From assembly GCA_029531795.1 (NCBI GenBank), contig JAPEIS010000006.1, positions 930,001 to 994,000 of the forward strand: a stretch of 64,000 nt of DNA, given 5' to 3'. Origin of the DNA: Sclerotinia nivalis (Eukaryota > Ascomycota > Leotiomycetes > Helotiales > Sclerotiniaceae). This document shows, one piece after another, positions 46,304-58,300 of the stretch. Made by a program: the position numbers and the translations under genes. The number at the start of each line of letters is the position of its first letter. The stretch's first letter is position 1. Below the pieces are notes generated by a model. It saw nothing but the letters and a program-made list of their open reading frames with translations, searched no databases and had not been told where the DNA came from.

Positions 46304-48408
46304 GATGAAGATGTCTTCTTATTGGATATTGAATGTTGATGTGTTGTTCGTTGGGTTCCGATTGGCTTTCGTTCTTTTTATGATAGTAGAAAGTAGATGT
46401 TAAGAAGATGTTGATTGGAGGAGGAAGTGAGGAGACTTAAACAAGTATTCGCGCAAAAGATGCTAATAGACCAGCGAATCGTATTGCACCGTGCTGAGTG
46501 TCCTTTTCTGTTCCGTTTGGATTGGCAATTGGTTGTTGGATAGTTGTGTGGAAGTTAGATGTTAGATGTGAGAAGAAGATGCTGATTGGATGTGGAAAGT
46601 AGAGGTCCTTAAGTATCCAAGCTAGAGAGATAAGGAAAGATGTAGGACTCGTACTCAGTGATGCTTATATAATCATAAAACCGTATCATGCGGTACTGAG
46701 GAAGATTTACGAAATTAGTGGGCTGTATTTACTAAATACTGTGTATACCATATTTAGGGAGGTTGACACGGTAAGCGAGTCATACTATATATTATACCTC
46801 AACCAAGGAAATTCATATGTCTAATGCGCTGCACTGTATTGTGTGCTGGAAGATATGTAAAATTAGCGAGCCGTATTGCACCGTAATAGTCCTGTAATCT
46901 AATATTACCGTTGAATAATGAATTCTAGAGACTAATGACCGTATGCATTTAAGTACATAAATGAACCTGATATTGAATTAATCGCTAGCGATGAACAATT
47001 TGCTTGGTTAGCTGCGTAGCTCACTGCAACCTCAAGTCGTCTGGGTCCCATCAAATCAAATGGTTGGTTAATTGACGATTTGATTTACGAGATTTTTTTC
47101 AGTCGAATCTTTCTGGTAGCTCCATTTTTCCCACACTTAACATTGTAGAATACAATTAGTTCCATCGCGTCAAAATACCCCTGTCTAAGCCAGTGAGTGT
47201 CGCTGGTAGGTCTTTAAAGTAGGTATTGGCAAGTTGAAATGATGTGCAAATCTAACTTTATATATCCTTTAAAAAGGAAGAAGAGATTACTTACGAACTA
47301 TTTAAGTGTTGATTTAGGCGGGAAGATTGGCATTTTTTTGGCACAGGAAATATGATTGCATCGTTGCTGGTTGGCCGATGGAAAACATAGTAGCTTAAAC
47401 TGATGGCTATGATCATTTGTGTTTGTTAATTGGTTTGTTAACTGCTTAACTACAGTTTTATATCCGGATTTAATGGAAATAATGGCAGTAGATTGCTGTT
47501 TGTAGCGTTATCGGCATTTTATAAGACTAGTCTTGTGATAGCTAATGTGGAATCATGCCATGAGCGATTGCTAGGAGAAAAACTACTCTCCACAGTTTCC
47601 AAACTTCTTGCGGTTCTAGGATGTTACGTGGGACTATCAGTGAGCTGGGACAGCTTGGATAGTTCTCAGGTATGGATCTGGCATAAGGGTAGAACAAATG
47701 TGAATTTTTGTACCACATACTTCTCGAGACAGTTGACCCATTGCTTGAGCCGACGTACTTGCGGAGGCATAATGAAACGCTGTTTCATACTAATAACCCA
47801 TGGATATAATGGTGACCTCGCAAGATTCAATCAGCCCCCCGTTTCGTTGAGAGTTTCCTCTCCCGACAATTCAAAAACATCAGTTCAACAATTTATTACG
47901 CGGAGCTACGTACACGGAAAGACGGGGGATAGCATTGTCACTTTAGATTTTGAGAAAAATTTTATACTGGTCGCCAGTTTATGTACAATGGGAATAAACT
48001 AATATATGACACGTGTGTCTTTGATATTGCAGGTAGCTCTGTAGAGTATTCTTACCAGTGTTAAGGACAATATAGAAGGCACTAATTGAGGTGCGAGAAA
48101 GCCATGTTGGTGAAAGCCTATCTAACACTGGTCTCATTTTGGAAGTATTATTGTATCAGTATGCCTAGCTAAAGGTATCGAATCTATTCTGTGTCATGCC
48201 AAAGCAGTCCCAGTCCGCTCATCTAGATAAATCATTTGCCGTGTCGCCTGCGACACCAGACCCGTCATTCTTGGAAAAACCTTTCCTAACATCTAATTTT
48301 TCGCTAGCAGGCTAACTAGTAACAGGCCCAAATAATAGCCGGTTGAGCAGCAGAAGAAGTAAAGAATTATGTATCCGCAGCATGCCACTGGAAAGCGAGG
48401 CCTTGAAG
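46304..48408. other. Intergenic with diverged repeats, no gene accepted
   Basis: About 2.1 kb. Bases 46473-46884 carry scattered copies of one word (annotated separately). An open frame at 47493-48002 on the plus strand lacks an ATG start and coding character and was not accepted. Confidence 0.5.
46473..46884. repeat. Dispersed degenerate repeat AGCGARYCGTATTGCACCGT
   Basis: Good copies lie at 46473-46492 and 46865-46884. Weaker copies occur near 46714 (TTAGTGGGCTGTATT) and 46774 (AAGCGAGTCATACTA). They may be ends of a decayed element of ~410 bp, but no clear terminal inverted repeat was found. Confidence 0.5.
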
Positions 48409-49812
48409 CTAGATAACGATGTCTTGACTAATTTGATCGATGTCTTCATCGTCGTCGGTATCCTCATCATCATCGCTATCCTCATCGCTATCTTCATCAC
48501 TAGTATCGCCTTCACAATACCCCATTAGATACTTTCCATCACGCACCGCTGCCTTCAAACTTTGCTTTAGCCAGCGAATTCTCTTTAACAAATCGGGCTG
48601 AATGGCTAAATCAAAATCTTTACCTAAAACATCCCACTTGAATAAAGCCATTCTACATCGTCGCAATTTGAAATATTGCTCTTCCAAGAGCATGATAGCC
48701 TCCCTGTAAAAGACTATGAGTTTCCTCCACATTATCATTTCATAAGCCCAGGCGACCCTCTCCATTACCCATGTCATATGAGGATTGTTGTAGTCCAGTA
48801 CCATGAACTTGTTTTCTTTTCTTATGGCAAGCTGTAGCTCCTCTGTTAGTTCTCTTACAAATGAATACTCATATTCCTCCAATATTTTGACACCTCTTGC
48901 CACCCTGTTCCAGTGTTCGGTTGGGTCAGTAGCACGGAAAGGCCCAATCATGAAAACCCCACTCGGCCCATTTTCGTCTTTTAAATACTCTCGGAATTTG
49001 ATGGAACAACTTCGAATTTGTTGGTATTGGAGCTCAAGAATTCCAAGAAGGTTGCCTCGGTATTCCTTGAAACGGGAAACGTCATTGGTGGATTCAGTGT
49101 GGTCGAGAGATGGATGGATGCTGGCCTTAGATATTGCTTGTGCGCGTCGGAAGTTTGGTTCATCTGCAATGAGAGGAGGGTCGTCTTCGATGACCTGCAC
49201 TCAATCAACCCATCGACTCTCCTTTTCCAACAAGTCATGAACTCTGATACTGCATTGGTGGCCAGCATAAGTCTTGTTGCTCACTGATAATGTAGCATGT
49301 TCGAAATACAAGGCATGTTCCTCAAGCCGGTCCCATAAGAGACCCACGCATTCAGTAACAGGAGCTACTCCACTAGTGAGTTTGGAGTACTCATCGATGA
49401 GCTCTGGTGAGGGCAGATCAGGTACACTCAGGTTAGCGGCCTCTTCAACTCCTGGGGGGAAGAAGTAGTCTGGAATTTCGTGAATTTGAGCAGCCTTGAA
49501 AACAAAGCTGTTAACGTTTCGAAGCATTTTCAAAGGTAAAATATTTCTGGCCAGTCTGTTGCCCATGTCAAACCCTGCTTGTTCCATTGACGTGTAGGCG
49601 TTCTGGCGTTGGAAACACAGTGGCAAAATTGAAATGTTTAGCGAGATTCCCGAATATGGATGCAATGAAACACAGAACTCAGCAAAAGCATCCGAACTAA
49701 TAATCACCTTATCTTCAGCACTCAAAAGAACATTCCAGGCCCTGGAATTCTGAATTCCCGGAGTGTTACGGAATGATGGCTTCAATACTTCGAGATACTC
49801 AAAGCTAGAGTC
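48409..49812 (-). pseudogene. 2EXR-array paralogue B, 5' truncated, with one in-frame TGA
   Basis: The frame runs from about 49812 to the stop at 48409 with a single TGA at 49201-49203. AWNVLLSAEDK aligns with A's SWKVIVRGDSG and C's HWKVLIAPLRP. FYREAIMLLEEQYFKLRRCRMALFKWD aligns with the C-terminal block of A and C. The 2EXR part found in A and C is missing, and the plus-strand acidic ORF occupies its place. An intron 49195-49284 (GTGAGC...GCAG, 90 bp) would remove the TGA and keep frame, so the break may be spliced out. The C-terminus is a highly acidic D/E/S run (about residues 235-260 of the second half), absent from A and C. Probably a degenerate copy. Confidence 0.6.
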
Positions 49813-50496
49813 ATGCTTTACGACTGGGATTTGAGAGGAAATATTCCTGATATCAAAATCACACCATTAATCGAACCGGAAAACTGGCATATTCGATGGG
49901 AGTTACCAGAGCCAGAAGTCACAGCTCCAACAAAATTACTTCTGCTCACGATTCAGCAGAATATTCAGGATCAAATCACGTATGACAAATATCTAGCACA
50001 GCAACTCGCAGAAAAAGAAGATGGGATTGATGTTCCCCAGGGTCTTGAGGACGCAAATTTTACAGATGAAGAAGAGATCCATGATCATAGCACGGACATC
50101 CAGCATGATACTGAGGCAGTTAGTGGGGATAATCTTATTTATATGGAAAATGGTGATGTTGATATGGCTGGCTGGATATTGTTACCCTTCCATGACGACG
50201 ATGAATTCTTTTCGCCAACTTATCAAATGGACGACAATCAATTTCATTTCCCCTCCTCTCACACTGCTGCTGCTGGTACCGATGAAGATTCAGAAAGAAA
50301 CTACTTTGAGGAGTTATTCAGGAATGATGAGAGCTTGTGTTCACAGTATGAGGATGATGCTGATGGAGAAATCGTCGAGAGTATCCAAGAGCACATCAAC
50401 AGCGGCGGCTCCATTCTCCATGTCCTGCCTTGGCTCAAGGAGTCCCACAGTTCTCTTTCGCATGTGGTCCCGTGGCTCGCGGACTTGCAAGAATGA
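49813..50496 (+). CDS. Acidic orphan hypothetical protein
   Basis: Single exon, 227 aa from ATG 49813. The product is strongly acidic, with a helical N-terminal third (LLLLTIQQNIQDQITYDKYL) and D/E-rich middle. Near the C-terminus VLPWLKESHSSLSHVVPWL repeats a V(L/V)PWL element. No domain is recognised; no signal peptide. It starts within about 30 bp of where the truncated paralogue B loses homology, so the ORF may sit at a rearrangement junction. It could be a lineage-specific gene or a fragment. Confidence 0.4.
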   Translation: MLYDWDLRGNIPDIKITPLIEPENWHIRWELPEPEVTAPTKLLLLTIQQNIQDQITYDKYLAQQLAEKEDGIDVPQGLEDANFTDEEEIHDHSTDIQHDTEAVSGDNLIYMENGDVDMAGWILLPFHDDDEFFSPTYQMDDNQFHFPSSHTAAAGTDEDSERNYFEELFRNDESLCSQYEDDADGEIVESIQEHINSGGSILHVLPWLKESHSSLSHVVPWLADLQE

Positions 50497-51893
50497 ACCA
50501 CAACCATTACTCAAAATGGGTATCGGCATTCATCAGTAATCACATCCAAACACATCGCCAATGATTTGGTTTGCCATTATACCACCAAGAAGACTAGAGG
50601 CATATTATCTCCTTTGCGTACTTCTCTTCTGCGGCAGTTAGTCATGATTTTAGATCTGCACAGGTTTTGGTCGACACAGTTTGAAGTGAGGTAGTTATCT
50701 TCAAGCAGCTACGGAGTCAATTTGAAATGTAGTCTACACGTTTCGCAGTTAGCTGTTAAGACTGAGGAATTGTTAAAGCCTAGTTTTTTCTTTAAACTTT
50801 TGGGATATTGAGTAGATAGACTGTACGGATGTAGTGTTTGAGCTGCGAGGAGGGCTTACTCGATGGCCTAGTTTTAAATACACTCTCTTAAAAATTGTAC
50901 GAGTTCACGGTACCAATAAAAGGCAGGCAAATATGGTGTCTTCAGTTATACATCAAATACTAGTAATTAAGATATTGTAAAGGCGTTTTACCATGCATTA
51001 GTGAGCGTGAAGACATATACATGCATAGTGATGATGAAGTTGATGGGTGTTGAAAAAACCGTGACAGATGAACATTCAGACAGCCGCAAGGTACGACCGC
51101 ATTGAATTGATGGATTGAAACAAAATTAATATCAATCCCATTTCTGACATCAGTTTAACCTTGGTGCTTTCTGCAAATCCAAAATGTACATTCTTAGGTG
51201 CGAATCCATCATTGCATACTCAACATTTCCTGGTGCAGAAACGCCCAGGGTCTTTCTCATAACCGCTCAGCTCTTCCACGACGAACTAGACATGGTCTTT
51301 GGTTACAGAGTCGCGAAGAAGAAAGTTATCAAGTCATGACAAGCAGTAATACTGGAAATGCGACAACTAATAGATTGGAAACGCCTTTCTAAATTCCACC
51401 GCTAGTGTAGCCGATATTATAGGGGCTTTAACGCCTGTAGACACAGGTACTCTTTCGTCTACGCTCCCTGGCTGTTCTAGATGGAAGCCTGGGCTGGAGG
51501 TTGGGGCGAAGCAATAGTTACTGTTGTAGAACTTCAATATATAATATTCAATATACATCATTTCCATTCAAACAAAATTTCAGATAATGAGCAGCTAGAA
51601 TAAGCTAGTGGCCACATGACTAAGCAATGCATGACTAATCTGACCAACTCAGTTTTCTTATCAGTCGGGCCAACAAGAAAGAAGAAGAAAGCCTGATATC
51701 CACCATTGAGCTCGCAATCTCTCATGAGATTCTAATAGCACAAAATAAAGCTCAAGCCCACAACCAAAAAGGAATACAGGAAAAAATGACCACATTGACA
51801 TTGGACAATTGATCTGCGATGGCAACACGAGAAAGATTTTGCTCACCCCACTAGGCTACATCAGACACAGTATCGTCCCCCGTCTTTGAACAC
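50497..51893. other. Intergenic, no gene seen
   Basis: About 1.4 kb. Short frames (51198-51392, 51367-51567, 51661-51846) lack coding character. Confidence 0.5.
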
Positions 51894-53601
51894 CTAGCAA
51901 GCTGCGACATCCATATCCGGCTCGACTTTATCCCAGACAATCCTTTCATCGTACTTGAGTGGCTGGACATCAATCTCGGCGACATCTCCTGGTCTCTTTA
52001 AATCCCATTTAAAGAGTTGCTTCCTAGCGTTCCTGATTTCAATATATTGGGCATCCATGTCGTCGACTGCACTCTTGAAGTATTTGATAAATCCCTCTTC
52101 ATCGTGGGCTTTATAAGCATTTGTACATTTCTCAAGGGCAATTTCGCGGGGGAGCAGTTGAAACCTCTTTTGATACGAACCGTTCAGTCTGCAGATTTCA
52201 ATTTTAGTTACCGTTGTTAGTTCTCTACAAAAGGATTCCGCATAGTTGTGCAATAGAACAAATGCTTCATCTTGATCTCCGCTAAAAAATCCAAATGACG
52301 AATTAGTGGGATCGAACAGTTTACCATGTTTTTTCTGGTCCTTGATGAATTGGACCAATTCATCAGCAGCCTTCTGAATTCGCTGATATTGGCGTTCGAG
52401 AAATTTAATGGTGTTTGACCGAAGGCCTTTCAGTTGAGCTATATCCTGCGCTCCTTTCCAATCCCTTTTTAGCATTTCTGAAGCCTCGAGCATAGCTGAC
52501 TCGACGGGATGTGAGTCGAGATATAAGTTAAAACAAACCCACGAGCCACGGAAAGGATTTTCTTCGTATAGGGCACGAAAATCGCAGCAGGCGAGAGCCA
52601 TGTGGTCCCGGAATTCACCAATTCGTTCAAAACTTTGAGCGTAGATAAGAAATGTGTAATACATATCGTGATAACGTTCGATTTCAGTGCTTCCTTGGAT
52701 CAATGCGACAAGATCTGATTGGTACGTTGCACCTGGCAACAACACCTTGAGCTGAGGGGAAATATCCCCGTTAAAGGTCCCGGAGTTAGAGGTGTAGGCC
52801 TCGGTATTCGTGCTAAATAAAACAAAATCAGGCATTTCGTTTAATTCTGCTTCACGAATGCAGACTCTCCCAATGCTTCGAAGCATCTCCAAGGGAAACA
52901 AAACTTCTTGTATATTCTCAGCCGTGGGAGAGTCGGCGAACCATTCCTCTGACCAGTCAGAATCTGACCCTACATTAATCTGGTGATCAGAACACCGACG
53001 AGTCGCGTCTCCCCAAGGAATGATAGCAACTTCTATAGACTTGATCTGATTGTGGCATATGGAGCGACAAAATTCTATTAGTTTGATGCGCATCTTAGGG
53101 CGCAGTGGAGCTATTAGTACCTTCCAATGCTTAACACACTTTACCCCCGGCATAAGCCCCAACCGATTAACAGATAACTGAGTCTTAGGATGAAAACGTC
53201 GGCGACCGAGGCGCTCGCAATACCTTGTCAAGGCAGTAAGTATAGTGGACATCACGATTCCAATCTCCCTTGACACATTCGATTAGGAATTGGTTTTCTC
53301 CATATAGTATCTGCATTCCTTCTTCATAAAGCTGCTTGCAAACGCGTAGAATAACAGGTGCGAGTCCATACTTGGCTTTGGCACCGTAACTGTCCTTCTT
53401 TTGAATGGACGAGGCTCTCCCAAGATCAGGATTAAGCAAGAGATATTTCTAGATTTCTCTTCTTAATTCGAGTGGAATAAGTTTTAGTCTCGAGGTTGAA
53501 TAAGGTCCGGACGGAATAGTAATATTTGGCGGGAAATACGAGCGGGTAATTCCATCCGTGACCAAAGTTCTTTCGTCAGGTGGGCTTGAGGTAAGATTCA
53601 T
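51894..53601 (-). pseudogene. 2EXR-like paralogue C, with early in-frame TAG
   Basis: The best model is complement(join(51894-53183, 53224-53601)), 555 aa if TAG at 53449-53451 (codon 51) is ignored. The 40-bp intron (GTATTG...TAAG, phase 0) is short and could instead be an indel. The N-terminal 2EXR pattern is LIPLELRREI, the TAG, then KYLLLNPDLG, followed by APVILRVCKQLYEEGMQILYGENQF, closely parallel to paralogue A (HDEIFSYLLTNPMLG). The rest is helical, with FKSAVDDMDAQYIEIRNARK near the end. If translation starts downstream of the TAG, the protein would lose the start of the 2EXR domain. A pseudogene or a recoded/alternative-start gene are both possible; decay is more likely given the A and B lesions. 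Confidence 0.62.
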
Positions 53602-54346
53602 AGCGAGGGTCTAACACATTGCACATGAGCGACCTGTATCAACCTGCACATCAGTTTTGGACTGAATGCGTAACGAAGCAGTGGACTATTATTAGAACAA
53701 CGCGGCAGTACTGACGTGACATGAAGAAGTCTCCTTGAAATTTTCTTGCAATGAATTCAATAAGAGGATAGAGAATAACTAATGGAAATATGTTTGATGT
53801 GGTTTATTTGCAAAGGTTGGAGCTGGCCGCAGCTGGATGATGAGCAAAATGACATGGCGCCGGTGGGGACCTGCCGAGTTATTCAATGTTACTTTGCACC
53901 TGCCGAGACTGGATGCTTTGCAGAGTAAGTGAGAACCTTCCTTCACTTCAAGGAGCTAGCAAATTTTACTTTTAGAGCTAGACATATGTTGTCAGAATGC
54001 TTTTCTATCATATCACTTCAGTTCGACATTCGGTAATTTGTTAAGCCTGGCTGAATAAGGTTATATCAGAGGGATATTAAGTTTTATCTGGGAAGTCTGC
54101 CGGCTCTTCATACATCCTGACATCAATTCTAAGTTCTTCAAGGGGTTGCGTTTACACATGGAGGCAAATTGTGATAATTCTTTTGGTAAGTAGATTAATT
54201 CATTAATTACACATTACATCCTTTGTAACTAACAGGAAACTACCACTGAGTCAGAGACACCATATAGAATTTCTGAAAAGACCTCAACTATGATGAACCT
54301 CAACCTTGATTTTCAAACCTATCCCCTACAAAGTAGATAAGTCCGT
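53602..54346. other. Intergenic, no gene seen
   Basis: 745 bp between paralogue C and the NADase stop codon. No coding frame or repeat recognised. Confidence 0.55.
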
Positions 54347-55354
54347 CTAGTAGCCACAACCCTTTTGTTGTCTGTTGGAGATCAGAACAGAAGGATCGAC
54401 CCTTTCTAGAGTTCCGTTACCAATTAACTCCGCAATAGTTCGAGGTCCCGAGTAAAACTGTGTTCCAAGTCCTGGTTGGCCGAACCACTACAAGGCTTTG
54501 AGTCAGCATTTGCTTAGTATAAAGTTTTTGGTGAGAGCGGGTCCAAAGCTGTATTGTCAAGTCAGGAGAAAACAAGAGAAAACAGGACAAAAAAAACATG
54601 AGATTGACGTATTGGAGAGAAAAGTGTGATGTGCAAGAATCGAAAATACTGACGGGCGCAATGGGTCCAGCATAGAGCTTCAAGTACTTCGTGACACGAT
54701 AGACATGGTAGTTATTGGGAAATCCCGGATCATCAACTCGATTGTTGAGGTTCGAAGGTGGGAGGGATCGTTGCGAATACGGCGTATCGGCGGAGGACAG
54801 AAACATTCCTATCCGTGTTAGTTGATTGCGATGAGCGACATGATGTAGGGTACGGCAGAACAAACCTGTCTTTTCACCTCCAAACCTGTCTAGATAAGTG
54901 TCGGGAGGGAGGCTTATCAATCCGCTGATAGGTTTGCCATTTATGTCAGTTGAAAACCCATGGGTTTCATCCCCTGGGTATATAAATTGGGTTTTATTGT
55001 TATCCCACCACTTTGCGAGAAATTCTCCTGGGGTCAGTCCCCCGAATCTATCATAAGATGATAGCTCGCTAGAGAGGGGGAGATATTTCGGAAGTACTTT
55101 CGGACCGAGTCTCCAATCATAGCAGATGTACTGAGCAGAGGAGGGAAGCGGCCCTGGATTTGTTCCGGTACAATTACAACCATAGCGTTGATCAGGTTGA
55201 TCAGGAATATCATCGTCGAAATGGCGAAGTTCCACTAGCGTAGGCTTGGCCAAGTCAGCATCGGTGTTTAAATGCTAGGGCATTGTTGACTGACATGAGG
55301 AGACGCATTGCTGAAAGCAATGGCACCAGCAAGAAGAACAAATTGCAACTTCAT
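54347..55354 (-). CDS. Secreted TNT-domain NAD+ glycohydrolase (fungal NADase)
   Basis: Four exons, complement(join(54347-54487, 54654-54808, 54866-55244, 55295-55354)), give 244 aa with all phases matching. MKLQFVLLAGAIAFSNAS is a signal peptide. A Cys-bearing N-terminal part (CNCTG, QYICYDWRLGP) with YDRFGGLTPGEFLAKWW leads into the TNT fold. Its marks are LDRFGGE (R140), SQRSLPPSNL, NYHVYRVTKYL and GPIAPWFGQPGLGTQF (Q202), the last being the NAD-binding core motif of the TNT (tuberculosis necrotizing toxin) family. Family enzymes cleave NAD+ to nicotinamide and ADP-ribose; fungal members are exported and have been described on spore surfaces. Two introns use the less common donor GTCAGT. 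The gene looks intact. An immunity partner is not evident nearby. Confidence 0.88.
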
Positions 55355-58300
55355 GATTTAGAACTGATAACAACAATCTACCAATGGTAGTACTGGTATC
55401 TTTGATCTCCGACGAAGGCGGTGGATGGGTAGTAAAGAAATTGGGTGATGAGGACGACGTTGAAGCAGCCATCACGATATTTATATTCGAAGTATATGAG
55501 CACAAGATTCGAGACTGGCAATAATCTGTGTAAACATCAGAGGTCAACAAAGATTTTGCCTTATTTGTGCGTTAAATTAAACAACAATTCTCCCCGTCAC
55601 TATTGGACAGGGGAGGAATTTACATGCACAACATAAGACACGGCTTCCAGCCACATCGTGTTACATAAAAAAAATTCTTGATCCAAACTTGGCTTGCAGA
55701 TAAATAATCATCGCCGATAAATACTGAATTATTATTTCAGTGCAGTTATTTGGCACTGAATTATCAGAGCGGGACAGCTCGACGCTTTGAGAGTAAAAGG
55801 GAATTTGTTGAAATGTGATCCGATAATGGGCATTTTTGGGGTGAGACAAAATGTGGCATGTCGTGAGATTTTTTATTAATTCAATACTGTGGAGCGTTGA
55901 ATACTCAGGCATTGGGTTTAATCTGGCTATCTGAGCGTACATATTTGAATAGGATCTACGTAGTGTATTAAAGCTCTGAATATTTGGGTGGGGAAGAGTC
56001 GGCTTTCTGAAATATGATCTTCATTGGTTTATATGCACTGGTTTACAGATTGGAAATGTTATGAAGATCTCATCAGACCATGTGATTCGGTATATCGTGA
56101 CTCGGACATCAACTCAATAATGCTAAATCTCTTTTAGGTATAGACGAGTGGCATGCTACCTCAGTTCCCTCGCAATATTTAAAGTCATTACCGGGGCATC
56201 AAGTATCTCCATCTGCATCAATATCAACTACATTACTCGAGTACTATAGCCAACGAGCCCAAAAAGTTTAATGAGCTCCCTTGAAAGTCCGGACTAAGAT
56301 ATAGAGGTACACGTACATCTTTGATCATCGCATTATTGGAGTCAGCTGAATCTCAGGGGCAGGCTAGAGAACACACTGTCGCGACCGAACTCTCTTTTGG
56401 TATGTCGCGAGTTTCATGAGATCCTACACTGGTTTCCTACGCGAAATTATTCGATCCGGCCGTTCCCGGATCCCAATTTTCGATCCGAACATCCTTTAAT
56501 TACGATGCCCATTTTTCAAACCAGTCGACGACCCAACGTCTCCGGCCCCTAATCACATTAGCTGGCGAATCCGCAGAAGACTGGACGAGTCAGGGGTTTT
56601 ATGGAGAATCTGAACCGACCGTTTTCGAGGGATATCCTTCCGAATTCAAAGGTCTACAGTACATAGCATTATCTGCTCCAACATGCATCCATCAAGTGGT
56701 TTCGTTTCCAAAATCCATGTCTTAGCAAGGCTAAAACAACACGCTTGCTATCAATACCATCGATTTTGCTGCTATATCGATTGCAATACTGGTATCCCCC
56801 GGTACACTTAATGTAACTTATCTGTAAGTTCCATTACACTGGTCCTCCAAAATCACTTTATATGAGGATCTCCATATTAACATCTCGAGACCCTCGAACC
56901 TTCAGGATCATTCGCGGACATCGGCGACGAGTGTAGTTTGGGGAAAATGAGATCACACCGAACCTATTGCAACCTATCTATCGACGTGGAGTCAGCGTAT
57001 GATATACAAGCCAAAAACCTAATTCGGCAAAGAATGATTCTGTGTAGAAGTTTCCAATTTGAGCGCTGTGGAGTAACCCAGAAAGACGAACCCAAACTGT
57101 AGGTCCCTCTTATGAGGGGGCCTGATAGTCGACGACCCACTTTCGAAATAACTTAGTGCTAGGGGCGCCATCATGTTGAACGACTGAGTTATCTCAATCA
57201 AGCTATCCACTGACTGATCGCGCAATTGGTTTCGACTGAGATTCTTTAGGAAGGCACACGAACATATATTCATAGGCCACGCCACTTACCCACAATGTTT
57301 CCATGACCGCTGTATATCTGAAGTACACTCGTTTATCTATCCTTTCTTTGCGGATCGACTAGTCCAGGCAGGCGCGACAATCATTTTCTCACAATTTTTT
57401 ACCGGAGACTATCCTGCAGGATTCAAAGTCTGAGGATGATACAACACTTGGAGATGCAGGCGAAGAGTGAGTTGAGGATAACTTGAGAACTAAGCAGGAA
57501 CGCGCAAAATTTGAAGAATCTAGTGCGGATAGACCTGCCAACACCTCTTCTACTTGGCGCTATCTATCAATCATGCCAATCCATCATGCCATTCATGACA
57601 TCAGTACCGACTTCAGGATAATTATCCGCACTTGTGGAGAGCGAGGATATTATTAGGTGATTTGAAGAAGGAACACGCCGGCAAAATTCGCAGAGAAGCA
57701 CACAGACGTTCGAAAGCGACGACGCATAATTTCATCGATGCTTGAATTTGAATTTCACCTTCATGATTGGTCTTCATCTCATCGCAAATAAAAATTGCTA
57801 CTGTTATCAGTATTCTATGGCTTGCTGTACCAAATCGCGAACAACTATTTTTTGCGAAATCCGAGAGTAAAATAATTTCATGTAACAAAAGAACAATGCA
57901 ACAACCAAATTGCGCGGCAGAGGACCAACATTCAGCCAATGCAATTTGAAATCTTTCTCGCAGTGTTCAAACCAAAAAAGATATCAAAGAACGTGGAAAA
58001 GAATTTGGAAGGCACGTTGACTCCGTTGCAGGACTGTTAAGGTTTATTAGAAGGTTTTTTGTTCCAGTCGCAGAAAATGTATAGCATACTATCTAATACA
58101 AGCAATCCATTTATAGATACAAATTTAACAATCCTCGGTTATGTAATAAGTTTCTCAATCCACGGTGTTCTTCACTTGAACACTGAAAAAAATGAAAGAA
58201 TTTGGTAACATCGCTGGAAAGTGCAATCGTGTCGCTTGACAAAAGTGCTGAATGGGCTCTCTTGGTTTAGTTGACCATTCATATAGTCAACAGTCTCCTG

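Noticed and set aside
46473..46884. A complete transposon bounded by the AGCGARYCGTATTGCACCGT copies
   Set aside because: The copies are direct, not inverted, and I see no clear terminal structure or target duplication.
47493..48002. 169-codon open frame on the plus strand
   Set aside because: It opens with a TTG, not an ATG, and has no recognisable pattern; likely chance.
50021..50539. 172-codon frame overlapping the acidic orphan
   Set aside because: Met/Ile/Thr-rich alternate-frame shadow of 49813-50496.
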